A DNA stretch of 64,000 bases from Anaeromassilibacillus sp001305115 (GTDB lineage: Bacteria; Bacillota; Clostridia; Oscillospirales; Acutalibacteraceae): NCBI GenBank assembly GCA_042854365.1, contig AP031437.1, forward strand, positions 2,046,001-2,110,000, given 5' to 3'. Shown here piece by piece: positions 8,575 through 16,793 of this stretch. Both the position numbers and the translations under genes were made by a program. How positions within the stretch are numbered: position 1 is the stretch's first letter; each line of letters opens with the position of its first letter. The notes below the pieces were generated by a model. It was given only the letters and a program-made list of their open reading frames with translations. It was not told the origin of the DNA and ran no database searches.

Positions 8575-8612
8575 AACCGGCTGTGTGAAATCACACAGCC
8601 GGTTTCTTGTTG
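8575..8612 (+). terminator. Intrinsic terminator of metNIQ
   Basis: Perfect 14-bp stem AACCGGCTGTGTGA with a two-base spacer, followed by TTCTTGTTG. Confidence 0.85.
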
Positions 8613-9057
8613 CCACTTTCAGCATAAACGCCTTGCTTCAACCGCGAAATTCAAAAAGTTTCGACTGGAAACGATCTTGGGGGTTACCAGCCTATTAAGA
8701 AGGAACATCGCCTAGCCTTTTCCGATGATTTCAGAGGTATTTGTAAACCCCCAGAACCGATATGGTTAACAAGATACTGAGAGGAGCTGGTTTATCCGTA
8801 GCCGGGCAAGCAATGCAATCCTATTTTCAGTACCTCTTCCTATGAATCAAAAGTGCTGCCCTTTAAGATGGAAGTAAACCTCTCATTACATGTAGTTTTA
8901 AGTAGTTCCGATTTCATCCTTTCGAATCAGATTATACTTGCCACCACTGAGAGGCCCAGTTTCTCCTTGTTGGCCTTTTTGCGCTAGCCAAAAGCAAAAG
9001 GAGCTTCGTAAAAGCGCTTTGATGCGATTTTAATATGTGTCTCCAGCCTAACAAAGA
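8613..9057. other. Gene-free interval with one long-range inverted repeat
   Basis: No convincing reading frame on either strand. GGGGGTTAC (8680-8688) can pair with GTAAACCCCC about 70 bases downstream, which would enclose a structured segment. No known RNA family was recognised. Confidence 0.4.
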
Positions 9058-9097
9058 AACGCCCTGTAACACAGCCATTCGGCAGATACAGGGCGTT
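9058..9097 (-). terminator. Terminator downstream of the sortase gene
   Basis: 11-bp arms AACGCCCTGTA/TACAGGGCGTT. T-rich tracts flank both sides, so it may work in both directions; on the minus strand it ends the sortase operon. Confidence 0.7.
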
Positions 9098-9189
9098 ATT
9101 TTTTGTTGGACGTGCAATTCTATTTATAAATGATGTATCCGTTCCCGATGATTGCTATTCCTCTCCGAGAATTACAAGATCAAGCCCCT

Positions 9190-10065
9190 TCATCCATTTC
9201 CGTATTTCTGTACCCAACAATCTGGGTAGACCGGCGACGGATTATACCCTGCCTGATCTAAGTTCACAGTTGCATCCTCGCCTTCCCGCACACGGCGGGC
9301 CACAACGACCGTTCGAAATTCTTTAAACTCATAGGAACAGGTTGAAAGGGTGAGCAATTGGTCATCTGTGGTAACATCAACTGGTATATTTAGAATAGAG
9401 CGGCTTTTCATCTCCTCAATAAACGCCGCAAAAGCTGCATCATCTGGAAAATCCGGCTGGGCATAGTCGAAAATCTCTCCCTGCTCTGGGAGTGTGTTGA
9501 TCTTAAACACAGAGAAAACCTTCCACTTGCCCTCAACGCCTTCTAAGTCGAAATCAATAACAGGAGCAGACTTATAGAAATCCAGATCGGTATATTGCAA
9601 AATAGCTGCAAACATCTGCCCATCATCCATATTATGCCCATAGAGAGTCAAATTCTTCATGTCCTGTGCCGGCGAGCAATTGGCATCCAGAAAAATACAC
9701 CCATACTGGGTATACTTTTTGTCATATCCATGACGCAAATAGAGTTCTGGATTGTCCTTTGCAGACTGCATCACTGGATAATCCACCACCGTATTGGGAA
9801 TCTGAATCCATCCAATGGTATCCGGATTGCCTTCCTTGAGTTGTTTAAAGGCATCCCGTTTTCTCTCTGCGGTTTTTTCCGGAACCTGTGAAGAAGAGGT
9901 ACGATCCTTGTCATCTTCTTCGGTGTGATAAATCTGCTGTACCTGCTCGACTGCATTCCGGTTTCGCAGGGGTTCATAGATTCCCTTATATCCGATCACG
10001 CTCAAGGAGCCCACAAAAACACAGAGCGACACAACAAAAATCCCCTTGCGTAGACCGTTTCTCAT
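9190..10065 (-). CDS. srtB: Class B sortase
   Basis: Membrane-anchored transpeptidase that cleaves a sorting signal and joins the protein to a peptide. The 291-residue chain has an N-terminal membrane span (about residues 9-29), a charged linker and the sortase barrel. Catalytic residues are visible: His in T-L-Y-G-H-N-M, Cys243 in L-S-T-C-S-Y, and Arg in V-A-R-R. An AAAGGAGA site six bases before the ATG at 10065 sets the start. It lies 44 bases behind the SARP-type regulator. No LPxTG- or NPxTN-type substrate was found nearby, so its target is encoded elsewhere. Confidence 0.92.
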   Translation of the reverse strand: MRNGLRKGIFVVSLCVFVGSLSVIGYKGIYEPLRNRNAVEQVQQIYHTEEDDKDRTSSSQVPEKTAERKRDAFKQLKEGNPDTIGWIQIPNTVVDYPVMQSAKDNPELYLRHGYDKKYTQYGCIFLDANCSPAQDMKNLTLYGHNMDDGQMFAAILQYTDLDFYKSAPVIDFDLEGVEGKWKVFSVFKINTLPEQGEIFDYAQPDFPDDAAFAAFIEEMKSRSILNIPVDVTTDDQLLTLSTCSYEFKEFRTVVVARRVREGEDATVNLDQAGYNPSPVYPDCWVQKYGNG

Positions 10066-10109
10066 AGGCTCTCCTTTCGCAGTTTCCGCATCTTCTATCG
10101 ATCCGCCGG

Positions 10110-11345
10110 TCAACGCTGCGTCTCTTGTGTACGCAGGCTGATGATCTGTTCTTTCAGGTGTATTTCCCCTTTTCTACGGCATTTGGCCTCAAATGCGCTG
10201 CGGATGCGGTTTGCAACCAATTGACCGTTTTCTTCCTGTGCCACCAGCAGCCCCAAAATAAACTGCGACGGGCTATAGCGCGCTACAATATCATTCCGGC
10301 GTAAGGTTTCCGATATTGCTTGCTTCAAAAGGATCATAATATTTTTTAATTTCTCCAACGGAGGAATCTCTCCGTTCTTATCCGTTGCTGTAAGCAAAAT
10401 CAAAACCTCGCTCTGATTGCAGCGCTCTTGCGAACGCATCTGTACTCGACAGATTTCACGGAATACCGTATATTCACAGAAAAATGGCGTAGAACCGGAG
10501 GTCTCCTCCGCAAGGATGTCGTCCTTGATCTGATTCATATCGATCTCTACCATGTTGAGCCCTTGGATAATTTCACGATGTAGATTTCGGATGGAATTAG
10601 AAAGACCCATTCCCAATTCCCGATTAAAAGATTCCGAAATATTCTCATAATGAACCAAAGCTTGTGCATATTGACCGGTATGCAAATAGGCCTTTAGCAA
10701 AATGTGATGGATGTCCTCCTGATAAGGACAAAAGCGGACCGCACGCTCACAAACTGAGATCACATCCCCGTACTGTTCCGACTGGTTCAAAAGTCTGCAT
10801 AGCGTCAGTACACAACTGACATAGAGGCTTTGGTATTGCGCACGTCTGCTAAAAATCCATTCGTCCTCTCCCAAATTGGGCAGGAATTCCCCGTTGTACA
10901 GTTCCACCGCCTGGGAATAACAGGCAATACGGCTTTCCAGGGCCTGCTCTTCATCCGAACCACGCTTGGCCAATAGGGACATAACCTCCGTATCAATCTC
11001 ACAAGGAAAATCCTCATTCCACATGTAAGCGCCTTCGGAAAAACGAATCAGCTCCATGCCTTCCTCACAAGCTTCATTGTCCGGCGTCAAATCATCCAAC
11101 AGCATACGCGCACGATAGACCAAATTCTTCAAAGAATTTGCCGGATCGATACACTCGTCTCCATCCCGCCACAATAGACGAATCAAATGGTCTTGGGACA
11201 ACCTTTGGCCCCGGTTAATTAAGAGAATCCCTATCAAAAGCCAGATCTTTTTGGAACGGTTTCCTTTTTTCACGACTTCCCGGTCGCCCCGCCGGATTGA
11301 AAAATCTCCCAGCATGCGCACGGACAGCTTTTCAGTGGCCATCAT
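10110..11345 (-). CDS. SARP-type regulator with BTAD domain and degenerate GGDEF-like C-terminus
   Basis: A 411-residue cytoplasmic protein. The first ~100 residues form an OmpR-type winged helix (M-L-G-D-F-S-I near the start, W-R-D-G-D later), followed by the helical bacterial transcriptional activator domain with TPR-like repeats to about residue 240. The last ~130 residues resemble a nucleotide-cyclase fold: R-R-N-D-I-V-A-R-Y-S-P-S-Q-F sits where a GGDEF protein has its active loop, so catalysis is not expected. GGGGG eight bases upstream supports the ATG at 11345. A role in controlling the adjoining sortase or azl genes is inferred from position only. Confidence 0.82.
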   Translation of the reverse strand: MMATEKLSVRMLGDFSIRRGDREVVKKGNRSKKIWLLIGILLINRGQRLSQDHLIRLLWRDGDECIDPANSLKNLVYRARMLLDDLTPDNEACEEGMELIRFSEGAYMWNEDFPCEIDTEVMSLLAKRGSDEEQALESRIACYSQAVELYNGEFLPNLGEDEWIFSRRAQYQSLYVSCVLTLCRLLNQSEQYGDVISVCERAVRFCPYQEDIHHILLKAYLHTGQYAQALVHYENISESFNRELGMGLSNSIRNLHREIIQGLNMVEIDMNQIKDDILAEETSGSTPFFCEYTVFREICRVQMRSQERCNQSEVLILLTATDKNGEIPPLEKLKNIMILLKQAISETLRRNDIVARYSPSQFILGLLVAQEENGQLVANRIRSAFEAKCRRKGEIHLKEQIISLRTQETQR

Positions 11346-11415
11346 TCCGATTTCCCCCACAATCTTTTTATTCGTTTCACTGGATTGGTTGTCCTGCCCC
11401 CTGGACAGGAAACCC

Positions 11416-11751
11416 TTATGTAATAAAAACAAACTGCACCAACAGCATATACAGTACCGTCCCTACACCAATACTCAGCAGAGTGTTTTTCTTCCAAAGG
11501 TGCAGCACCACAACCGCTGCTACAGCGATCAGTTCCGGTAATCCATATGGCCATTCCAACAAACTGGTCCCTTTCAAACAGTATACCATCAGCATGGCAA
11601 TAATTGCAAAAGGTAAAACTTTCCCCAGATATTTCACATACGGTGGGGTCTCCTTTCCTTCTGGGAAAAGAACAAACGGAAGCAGCCTTGTGAAAAAAGT
11701 AACAAGCGCAACAAACGCAATCACCAGTAGCGCACGAATCGCCCCGTTCAT
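11416..11751 (-). CDS. azlD: Branched-chain amino acid exporter small subunit AzlD
   Basis: A 111-residue membrane protein with four hydrophobic spans; partner of AzlC in export of branched-chain amino acids and analogues. The ATG overlaps the azlC stop as ATGA and is preceded by GGAGGGGG. An N-terminally longer reading exists but starts inside azlC without a ribosome site. Confidence 0.88.
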   Translation of the reverse strand: MNGAIRALLVIAFVALVTFFTRLLPFVLFPEGKETPPYVKYLGKVLPFAIIAMLMVYCLKGTSLLEWPYGLPELIAVAAVVVLHLWKKNTLLSIGVGTVLYMLLVQFVFIT

Positions 11752-12479
11752 GTAGCCGCCCCCTCCTCCGGCCTGTCCAGACGTCCTCGAAAGACCGACA
11801 GTAACACGACCATTCCGATCAACGCCGGCAGGATAAAATTGTCCGCTCCAAAGAGCAATAGACACACCAGTGAACAAACCAGCCCCACCAACGCCGGAAC
11901 ATGGCTCTTTGCCTCGCGCCACTGGTTTACAAAGATTACCACAAAGAGTGCCGTCATTGCAAAGTCAATTCCCTGCGTGTTGAACGAAAAAGAAGAACCG
12001 AGCAAGCCTCCTACCACAGAACCCACAATCCAATATAACTGATTGAACAAAGCGATAAAAAAGAAAAACCAATTGCGGTCCACATTTTTCGGTGGCTCTG
12101 CTGTGCAAAGCAAAGAAAACGTTTCGTCCGTCAGGGAAAAAATCATGTAGGGTTTCTTTGCTCCAAGATTCCGAAATTTCCCCAACATGGAAATCCCGTA
12201 AAAGACATGTCGGATATTCACCATCAAGGTCATCAAAATAACCTGTAAAAATCCTGCCCCGGTGGCCAACAGATCGACTGCTACAAATTGCATCGATCCG
12301 GCATAGATGAATATGCTCATCAAGGCAGCCCATCCAAAGCCATACCCTTTACTTTCCAGCAAAATTCCAAAGGCAGCCCCCAAAAAAAGGTATCCCACCA
12401 TCACGGGAACCGTTCGAGGGAAGGCTGCGCGGAGGGCCAACTTCAACTGCCGCATTTTTGCTGGTTGTCCTGTTTGCAT
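11748..12479 (-). CDS. azlC: Branched-chain amino acid exporter large subunit AzlC
   Basis: A 243-residue integral membrane protein of the AzlC/YgaZ family, with R-T-V-P-V-M-V-G-Y and G-A-A-F-G near the N-terminus and the G-S-M-Q-F motif around residue 65. It pairs with AzlD. The start at 12479 follows a GGGAGG site; the upstream DUF2207 gene ends 13 bases earlier, so the genes share a transcript. Confidence 0.92.
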   Translation of the reverse strand: MQTGQPAKMRQLKLALRAAFPRTVPVMVGYLFLGAAFGILLESKGYGFGWAALMSIFIYAGSMQFVAVDLLATGAGFLQVILMTLMVNIRHVFYGISMLGKFRNLGAKKPYMIFSLTDETFSLLCTAEPPKNVDRNWFFFFIALFNQLYWIVGSVVGGLLGSSFSFNTQGIDFAMTALFVVIFVNQWREAKSHVPALVGLVCSLVCLLLFGADNFILPALIGMVVLLSVFRGRLDRPEEGAAT

Positions 12480-12492
12480 TGCTTTGCCTCCC

Positions 12493-13476
12493 TTATGCCT
12501 TTTTCTTCCTGCGAAGGCGGGAGACAATCAAAATCAGCGCTGCACCACCAATCAATACAACCGGAGCCGCTATGCGAATCATCTGGTCTTTGCGCGCCTC
12601 CCCCGCAGTGTAATCAGGATTTTGATCCGGGTCATTTTCCTCCTGCAAAATTTGCAGATAGGCATCTTCCCCGGTCTTATAGGCATCCGCAGCATTGGGG
12701 AACAGATACAACGGGGCGGTCACACGGATGTCTACGGCATGGTTGGCCGGAACTTCGTCCACGGTCAAGCTCACCAATTCGCCGCTTTCGATGACCAGCG
12801 TATCGTTTTCCTGGTCATGCGTCCATGCTTTTACCTCTTTGCGCTCCGCACCATACGGCAAAATGACATAACCAGTCAGCAATCCCGCCTCATATGGAAT
12901 ATCTTCTCCGATCAGTTGCCAGTTGAATTCCATCGTATCGTTATGAAACCGAACCGCGCCTTTTACCGTATAGAGGACTTTGATCGTCGTAGTAGCATTC
13001 CAATTTTTTAGATAAGCATGAATGTCGTATCCCGTATCGGTTTCATCCAATGTATACTTACGCTCCGGATATTTTTCCCCCTCGGTTTCCGTCGCTGCTT
13101 GAATCTCCTCGTAGCTGTTAAAACGCTCCAAATCCTCTGAACCCATGACCACACGGATATTCGATATTTCATAGGCATCGGACTTTGCAATCGTGCGTTC
13201 GAATTTTGTCATCTTTTCAAAATTCCGGCAGGAGAACGTCCAATATTCTATGATGTTCACCGTACCATCTGTGAGCAGCTCTGCCTCTACCTTTTCGGAT
13301 TGACAGGTATAGCCCTCCACCGCCAGATCAAACGCTTCCACCTGATGGTTCATAATGTATTCGCCGAGTTCCTTCATTTCTGACGAGATCTCTTCTTCGT
13401 CTTCTTCAGCAAAAGCGAAGGACGTACATGAGAGCGCCAGAAGCAGCGCCAGAAGCAGAGATAGGTATTTTTTCAT
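12493..13476 (-). CDS. DUF2207-type secreted, C-terminally anchored protein
   Basis: A 327-residue protein with a signal peptide (cleavage likely after A-F-A near residue 23), an acidic stretch, a long extracellular beta-rich region resembling the N-terminal domain of DUF2207 proteins, and one C-terminal membrane span ending R-L-R-R-K-K-K-A. Typical DUF2207 proteins are about 550-600 residues with a second large cytoplasmic region; that part is absent here. The tail looks like an anchor but carries no sortase motif. Function is unknown. A GGAG site precedes the ATG. Confidence 0.65.
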   Translation of the reverse strand: MKKYLSLLLALLLALSCTSFAFAEEDEEEISSEMKELGEYIMNHQVEAFDLAVEGYTCQSEKVEAELLTDGTVNIIEYWTFSCRNFEKMTKFERTIAKSDAYEISNIRVVMGSEDLERFNSYEEIQAATETEGEKYPERKYTLDETDTGYDIHAYLKNWNATTTIKVLYTVKGAVRFHNDTMEFNWQLIGEDIPYEAGLLTGYVILPYGAERKEVKAWTHDQENDTLVIESGELVSLTVDEVPANHAVDIRVTAPLYLFPNAADAYKTGEDAYLQILQEENDPDQNPDYTAGEARKDQMIRIAAPVVLIGGAALILIVSRLRRKKKA

Positions 13477-13502
13477 GGATGCTCTCTCCTTGTATTCATA
13501 AA

Positions 13503-14828
13503 TTATTTCCGAAAGAGTTGCTTGACCGAACGGATTTCTTCACCGTTCGGGATCAAAAGCCGGTAAAATGGCGTGTGCGTAAACAGGCAAAAAATCACCA
13601 TGGAGGTAAAGCCCTGTGCAGTCAAAGACGCTGATGTTGCCAATGCAATTCCATTGACCCCCATCAAAGGAATCAAAACGAAGGACAAACTCAGATTGAC
13701 GATAATTCCGATGATGGTGGGCAGAATATTCAACTCCGGTTTTCCATAAGCGGCAATGGAATTGGCCAACACCTTTGCATAACAGATAAAAATCGAACCA
13801 ATGATTAGATACCGCAAAGGCGCGATCGCCTCTACATACTTTGGGAAAACAATCGGCACAAATACCTGCGCCACTAACACCAAAAGTACGGCGCAAACGA
13901 TGGTGATATAGGTTACAACTTTACAGGACATCAAGGTCAAACGGACTTTGTCATCCTTCTCATGCATGGCCGCAATCCGGCTCATAATCACTTGGCTCAC
14001 TGCATCGGGCAACAACCAGACCTGCTGCATCATTGTCACTGCCGCATTATAAATGCCAAAGGTCGAAAGAGAATACACGGCGTTGACAATATAAGAGCCC
14101 AAATAGGAGTTAATATAGGTCATCACATTGGAAACATGCGACTTCAGACTGTAGCGCAACATGGCACCTGTCCGTACAGGAAAATCATCATCTGGAGCAG
14201 GTTCCGGCTCTTTTCCATTCCAACGCTTAATTCCATACATCGCCAAGACGATCATCAGCACCTGGATGCCAATCATCGAAGTCACCAACAACATCGCACT
14301 GGGCCACAACAACATGGAAAACATAAATGCGGTCAGCAACACTTTTTGCAGCAGGTTGATGGTGTTGAACATTTTAAACTTGTTTTCACCGCGCAGAATT
14401 GCCAGGCAGACGTTTAACAAAAATGAGAACAGGCCATACACAACAGCCGCCCAACAGTAAAAGGCCGTACTGCCGGGGAAAAAGATCTGCTTCATAAACA
14501 GCACTGCCGCAGCGCCAGCCGCCATAATCAGGATGGACATCGCTGTTGTCAAGGTTGTGATCGCCTTTTTGGTATTCTTGATCTTAAAGCGGGAGACAAA
14601 GTAGATCATTGCGGCATTGATGCTGAACCCAAACAGTGTAAACAAACCATTTCCCACCAGCTGCACTTGGTTATACTGCCCTTTGACGTCAGGGTCCAGG
14701 ACACCCAGTACAAAAAAAGCGGAGATGATGGACAATAGAGAGCCAATCGCATTGGTGCCGAATGTATTGATACTATCCCGCACAATGTCGCTGTGAAGTC
14801 TCTTGGGCTTCTTTTCCGTATCCTTCAT
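13503..14828 (-). CDS. Oligosaccharide flippase / polysaccharide biosynthesis membrane protein
   Basis: A 441-residue polytopic protein with about 12-14 hydrophobic spans, of the Wzx-like branch of the MATE/MurJ superfamily. Such proteins move lipid-linked saccharides across the membrane. It begins a run of six close minus-strand genes (26 bases to the DUF2207 gene). Start at 14828 is favoured by a GGAG nine bases upstream; an in-frame ATG five codons earlier lacks a good site. No glycosyltransferases are nearby, so its cargo is unknown. Confidence 0.85.
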   Translation of the reverse strand: MKDTEKKPKRLHSDIVRDSINTFGTNAIGSLLSIISAFFVLGVLDPDVKGQYNQVQLVGNGLFTLFGFSINAAMIYFVSRFKIKNTKKAITTLTTAMSILIMAAGAAAVLFMKQIFFPGSTAFYCWAAVVYGLFSFLLNVCLAILRGENKFKMFNTINLLQKVLLTAFMFSMLLWPSAMLLVTSMIGIQVLMIVLAMYGIKRWNGKEPEPAPDDDFPVRTGAMLRYSLKSHVSNVMTYINSYLGSYIVNAVYSLSTFGIYNAAVTMMQQVWLLPDAVSQVIMSRIAAMHEKDDKVRLTLMSCKVVTYITIVCAVLLVLVAQVFVPIVFPKYVEAIAPLRYLIIGSIFICYAKVLANSIAAYGKPELNILPTIIGIIVNLSLSFVLIPLMGVNGIALATSASLTAQGFTSMVIFCLFTHTPFYRLLIPNGEEIRSVKQLFRK

Positions 14829-14888
14829 CCTGTGAAACTCCATTCCAGGGAAAAATCCCTTTTTTCAAGGCCGAAATTCATAAAGATT

Positions 14889-14918
14889 ATTATAACATTT
14901 TGACAGGCAATTCCACAA
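14889..14918 (-). promoter_or_regulatory. Promoter upstream of the flippase gene
   Basis: Minus-strand TTGTGG and TATAAT separated by 18 bases, about 60 bases before the start codon. It could drive the whole flippase-to-sortase run. Confidence 0.55.
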
Positions 14919-15337
14919 GGGATTTTCCGGATTTTTACGGATTCTGCGGGTTTGAGGTTTCAAAAGGGCGAAAAAAGCCAGGAATATCGTCCATATCGTA
15001 TAAAACCCTTTCGTAGGTTTCTATACAAATCGGTCCTTCTTTATTTATATCCTTCCGTTGTTTGGTCCTTTCTGCAGATTCCCGACTCCGATTCTATCTA
15101 TCGAGAAACGTCTCTTATCCACATCTTCCGGGCGATATGCAAACTCCTAGGGAATTCCATTTCAAAAGCAGTTGTCCTTCCAAATGCCAAACCCTCTATA
15201 CGATGTCCAGTTTCGTCAAAAACAACCCACTTGCAGTGAGCTTGCGGACGGAAAAGGAATCCAAAGCATGGGAATCTTCTCAAAATCAGTCGATAATCAG
15301 AAGGTATGACAAAGCAAAGGGAGGACGTTTCTCCTAA
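14919..15337. other. Gene-free interval left of the tandem repeat
   Basis: No supported gene. On the minus strand about 70 codons at 15098-15310 read as plausible protein sequence ending in a stop, but the frame continues into the adjacent repeat and has no ribosome site. It may be the remnant of a coding region. Confidence 0.35.
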
Positions 15338-15800
15338 AAATCGAATCGTTCGAATCCTGGAGCCTTGTAAAATTGAATCATTTCTGTATATGTCCCCGTA
15401 CCTCACCAGGATAGAGGGTCCTCCTCCTAATATTTGACGATCTCTCATCCGCCGGAGCCGTACAATTGAATAATTTTTGTACATGCGCCAGTAGTTCAAT
15501 AGGATAGAGCACCCCTCTCCTGACAATCGAACCGTTCGAATCCTGGAGCCTTGTAAAATTGAATCATTTCTGTATATGCCCCGTACCCCACCGGGATAGA
15601 GGGTCCTCCTCCTAATATTTGACGATCTCTCGTCCGCCGGAGCCGTACAATTGAATAATTTTTGTACATGCGCCAGTAGTTCAATAGGATAGAGCACCCC
15701 TCTCCTGACAATCGAACCGTTCGAATCCCGGAGCCTTGTAAAATTGAATCATTTCTGTATATGCCCCCGTACCTCACCGGGATAGAGGGTCCGCCTCCTG
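15338..15800 (+). repeat. Higher-order tandem repeat built from tRNA-Arg-like monomers
   Basis: About 2.5 copies of a 185-186-base unit, roughly 97% identical between the two full copies. Each unit is itself two diverged ~93-base monomers (A and B), so the order is partial B, A, B, A, B, partial A. Each monomer looks like part of a tRNA-Arg on the plus strand: GTAGTTCA and GGATAGAGC form a D-arm, and CTCCTGA is an anticodon loop with CCT. In B, GTTCGAATCC follows like a T-loop, and CTGGAGC can close GCGCCAG with one mismatch. In A the D-stem is CCTC/GAGG instead of the usual GCTC/GAGC, a paired change. The anticodon stem is not closed and no CCA is present, so these are not working tRNAs. A/T-rich linkers of about 27 bases separate monomers. 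Confidence 0.8.
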
Positions 15801-16001
15801 AAAGAAACGACCTCCCATCAGTCCATCCCCGCAAATATGGATTATAAAAAATAAATTTCCTATTTTTGCGGCTTCCTACAATCCTGATGGAGTCCTCAAA
15901 TTTTTTGAAACGAGGAGTCTTGCCCCGGATGAAATACCTCTAAACACGGTCTTTCCCACGTACAATGGCGTCAAGACATGACCTGATTTTTCTCGCATCT
16001 T
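15801..16001. other. Gene-free interval with a 20-base direct repeat
   Basis: No gene seen. ACGGTCTTTCCCACGTACAA at 15946-15965 recurs exactly at 16023-16042, inside the terminator of the next gene, 77 bases away. This looks like a partial duplication of the terminator. Confidence 0.6.
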
Positions 16002-16049
16002 TTAAAAAAATAAGCCCGTTGTACGGTCTTTCCCACGTACAACAGGCTT
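16002..16049 (-). terminator. Terminator of the ECF S-component gene
   Basis: Minus-strand stem of 14 pairs (16012-16025 with 16036-16049), with one G-U pair and a 10-base loop, followed by ATTTTTTTAA. Confidence 0.85.
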
Positions 16050-16071
16050 ATCTATTTTCACTTCTATTCGG

Positions 16072-16656
16072 TTACGCTCGACGCGGGCCGCCTACTGGTA
16101 AATGCGCACGCTCCAAGGCTTTGCGGATCGCAAAGAAAAACGGCACCGCGATCACATCGGCCACAATTGCATTTGTCAAAGTGGCTGCCAACTTTGTTAC
16201 CATTGCAAGCGCCGCAGCCTCTGGTGCAGATCCCACCAAGATTAGCTTCACGAACGAATATCCCAAATACAGAACACAGTAGCAGAGAGAACCACTCACT
16301 GCACCCACAATCACACGGGAGAGCTTCCTCGCCGTGTGATCGCCGCCCCATGCGATCAGGCCGCACACAAACGCCATTAGGAATTTAAAAATCAAGGTAC
16401 TTGGCGCACTGTCCGCCCATCCGCCGATTAAATCAAAAATGCAGGAACCAATGCCAGCCGCAAGGCCGCCATACACCGGCCCCAACAACAGGCCGGCTAA
16501 AATGCAAAACACATTTGCAAAGCCAATCATCGTTTTATCCGTTCCCACAGGAATCTGCACTTTAAAGAACATCGTCGCCACCAGGACAAGCGCCGCCATC
16601 AGCCCAGTAAGCGCCAGATTGACGCTGGTATTCCGTTCATTCAAATGAAATTTCAT
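16072..16656 (-). CDS. ECF transporter substrate-binding (S) component, candidate vitamin B6 type
   Basis: A 194-residue membrane protein with about six spans, the size and pattern of energy-coupling-factor S subunits, which capture a vitamin and use a shared ATPase module encoded elsewhere. GGAGGGG lies eight bases before the ATG. The cargo cannot be read from sequence. Because the gene is divergent from a MocR/PdxR-type, PLP-dependent regulator, pyridoxine or a related B6 vitamer is the best guess (inference from context). Confidence 0.8.
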   Translation of the reverse strand: MKFHLNERNTSVNLALTGLMAALVLVATMFFKVQIPVGTDKTMIGFANVFCILAGLLLGPVYGGLAAGIGSCIFDLIGGWADSAPSTLIFKFLMAFVCGLIAWGGDHTARKLSRVIVGAVSGSLCYCVLYLGYSFVKLILVGSAPEAAALAMVTKLAATLTNAIVADVIAVPFFFAIRKALERAHLPVGGPRRA

Positions 16657-16680
16657 GGTCTTCCCCTCCAGACAGTTTAA

Positions 16681-16702
16681 ACAGAGAATCTTGCATCTCT
16701 GT
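16681..16702. promoter_or_regulatory. Palindromic operator between the ECF and MocR-type genes
   Basis: Perfect inverted repeat ACAGAGA/TCTCTGT with an 8-base centre, lying over the -35 box of the plus-strand promoter. Three copies of ACAGTTT flank it (16672-16678, 16749-16755, 16773-16779). MocR-family regulators commonly bind direct repeats near their own divergent promoters. Confidence 0.55.
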
Positions 16703-16718
16703 CCATTTGTGGTATAAT
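16691..16718 (+). promoter_or_regulatory. Promoter of the MocR-type regulator gene
   Basis: TTGCAT and TATAAT with a 16-base spacer, 75 bases before the start codon. Confidence 0.65.
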
Positions 16719-16793
16719 CATAGCGCAAAAGTGTTCATACTAAAATATACAGTTTATAAAAAATTGACCAGTACAGTTTGTGAGGAAATCGTT

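Noticed and set aside
8932..9117. 61-codon minus-strand ORF downstream of the sortase gene
   Set aside because: It runs straight through a terminator hairpin and has no ribosome site or recognisable product.
9190..14828. Sortase substrate among neighbouring genes
   Set aside because: The only surface protein, the DUF2207-type one, has an anchor but no LPxTG or NPxTN-like motif before it.
15338..15800. CRISPR array
   Set aside because: The spacing is not repeat-spacer: the whole 186-base unit is conserved, there are no variable spacers and no cas genes.
15338..15800. Functional tRNA genes
   Set aside because: The anticodon stem does not close, the T-stem is short and no CCA or proper acceptor pairing is seen in most monomers.
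15098..15834. Two long minus-strand reading frames (about 199 and 112 codons) across the tandem repeat
   Set aside because: The repeat unit is near a multiple of three, so any frame free of stops stays open. There is no ribosome site, no homology and both frames are simply translations of the tRNA-like monomers.
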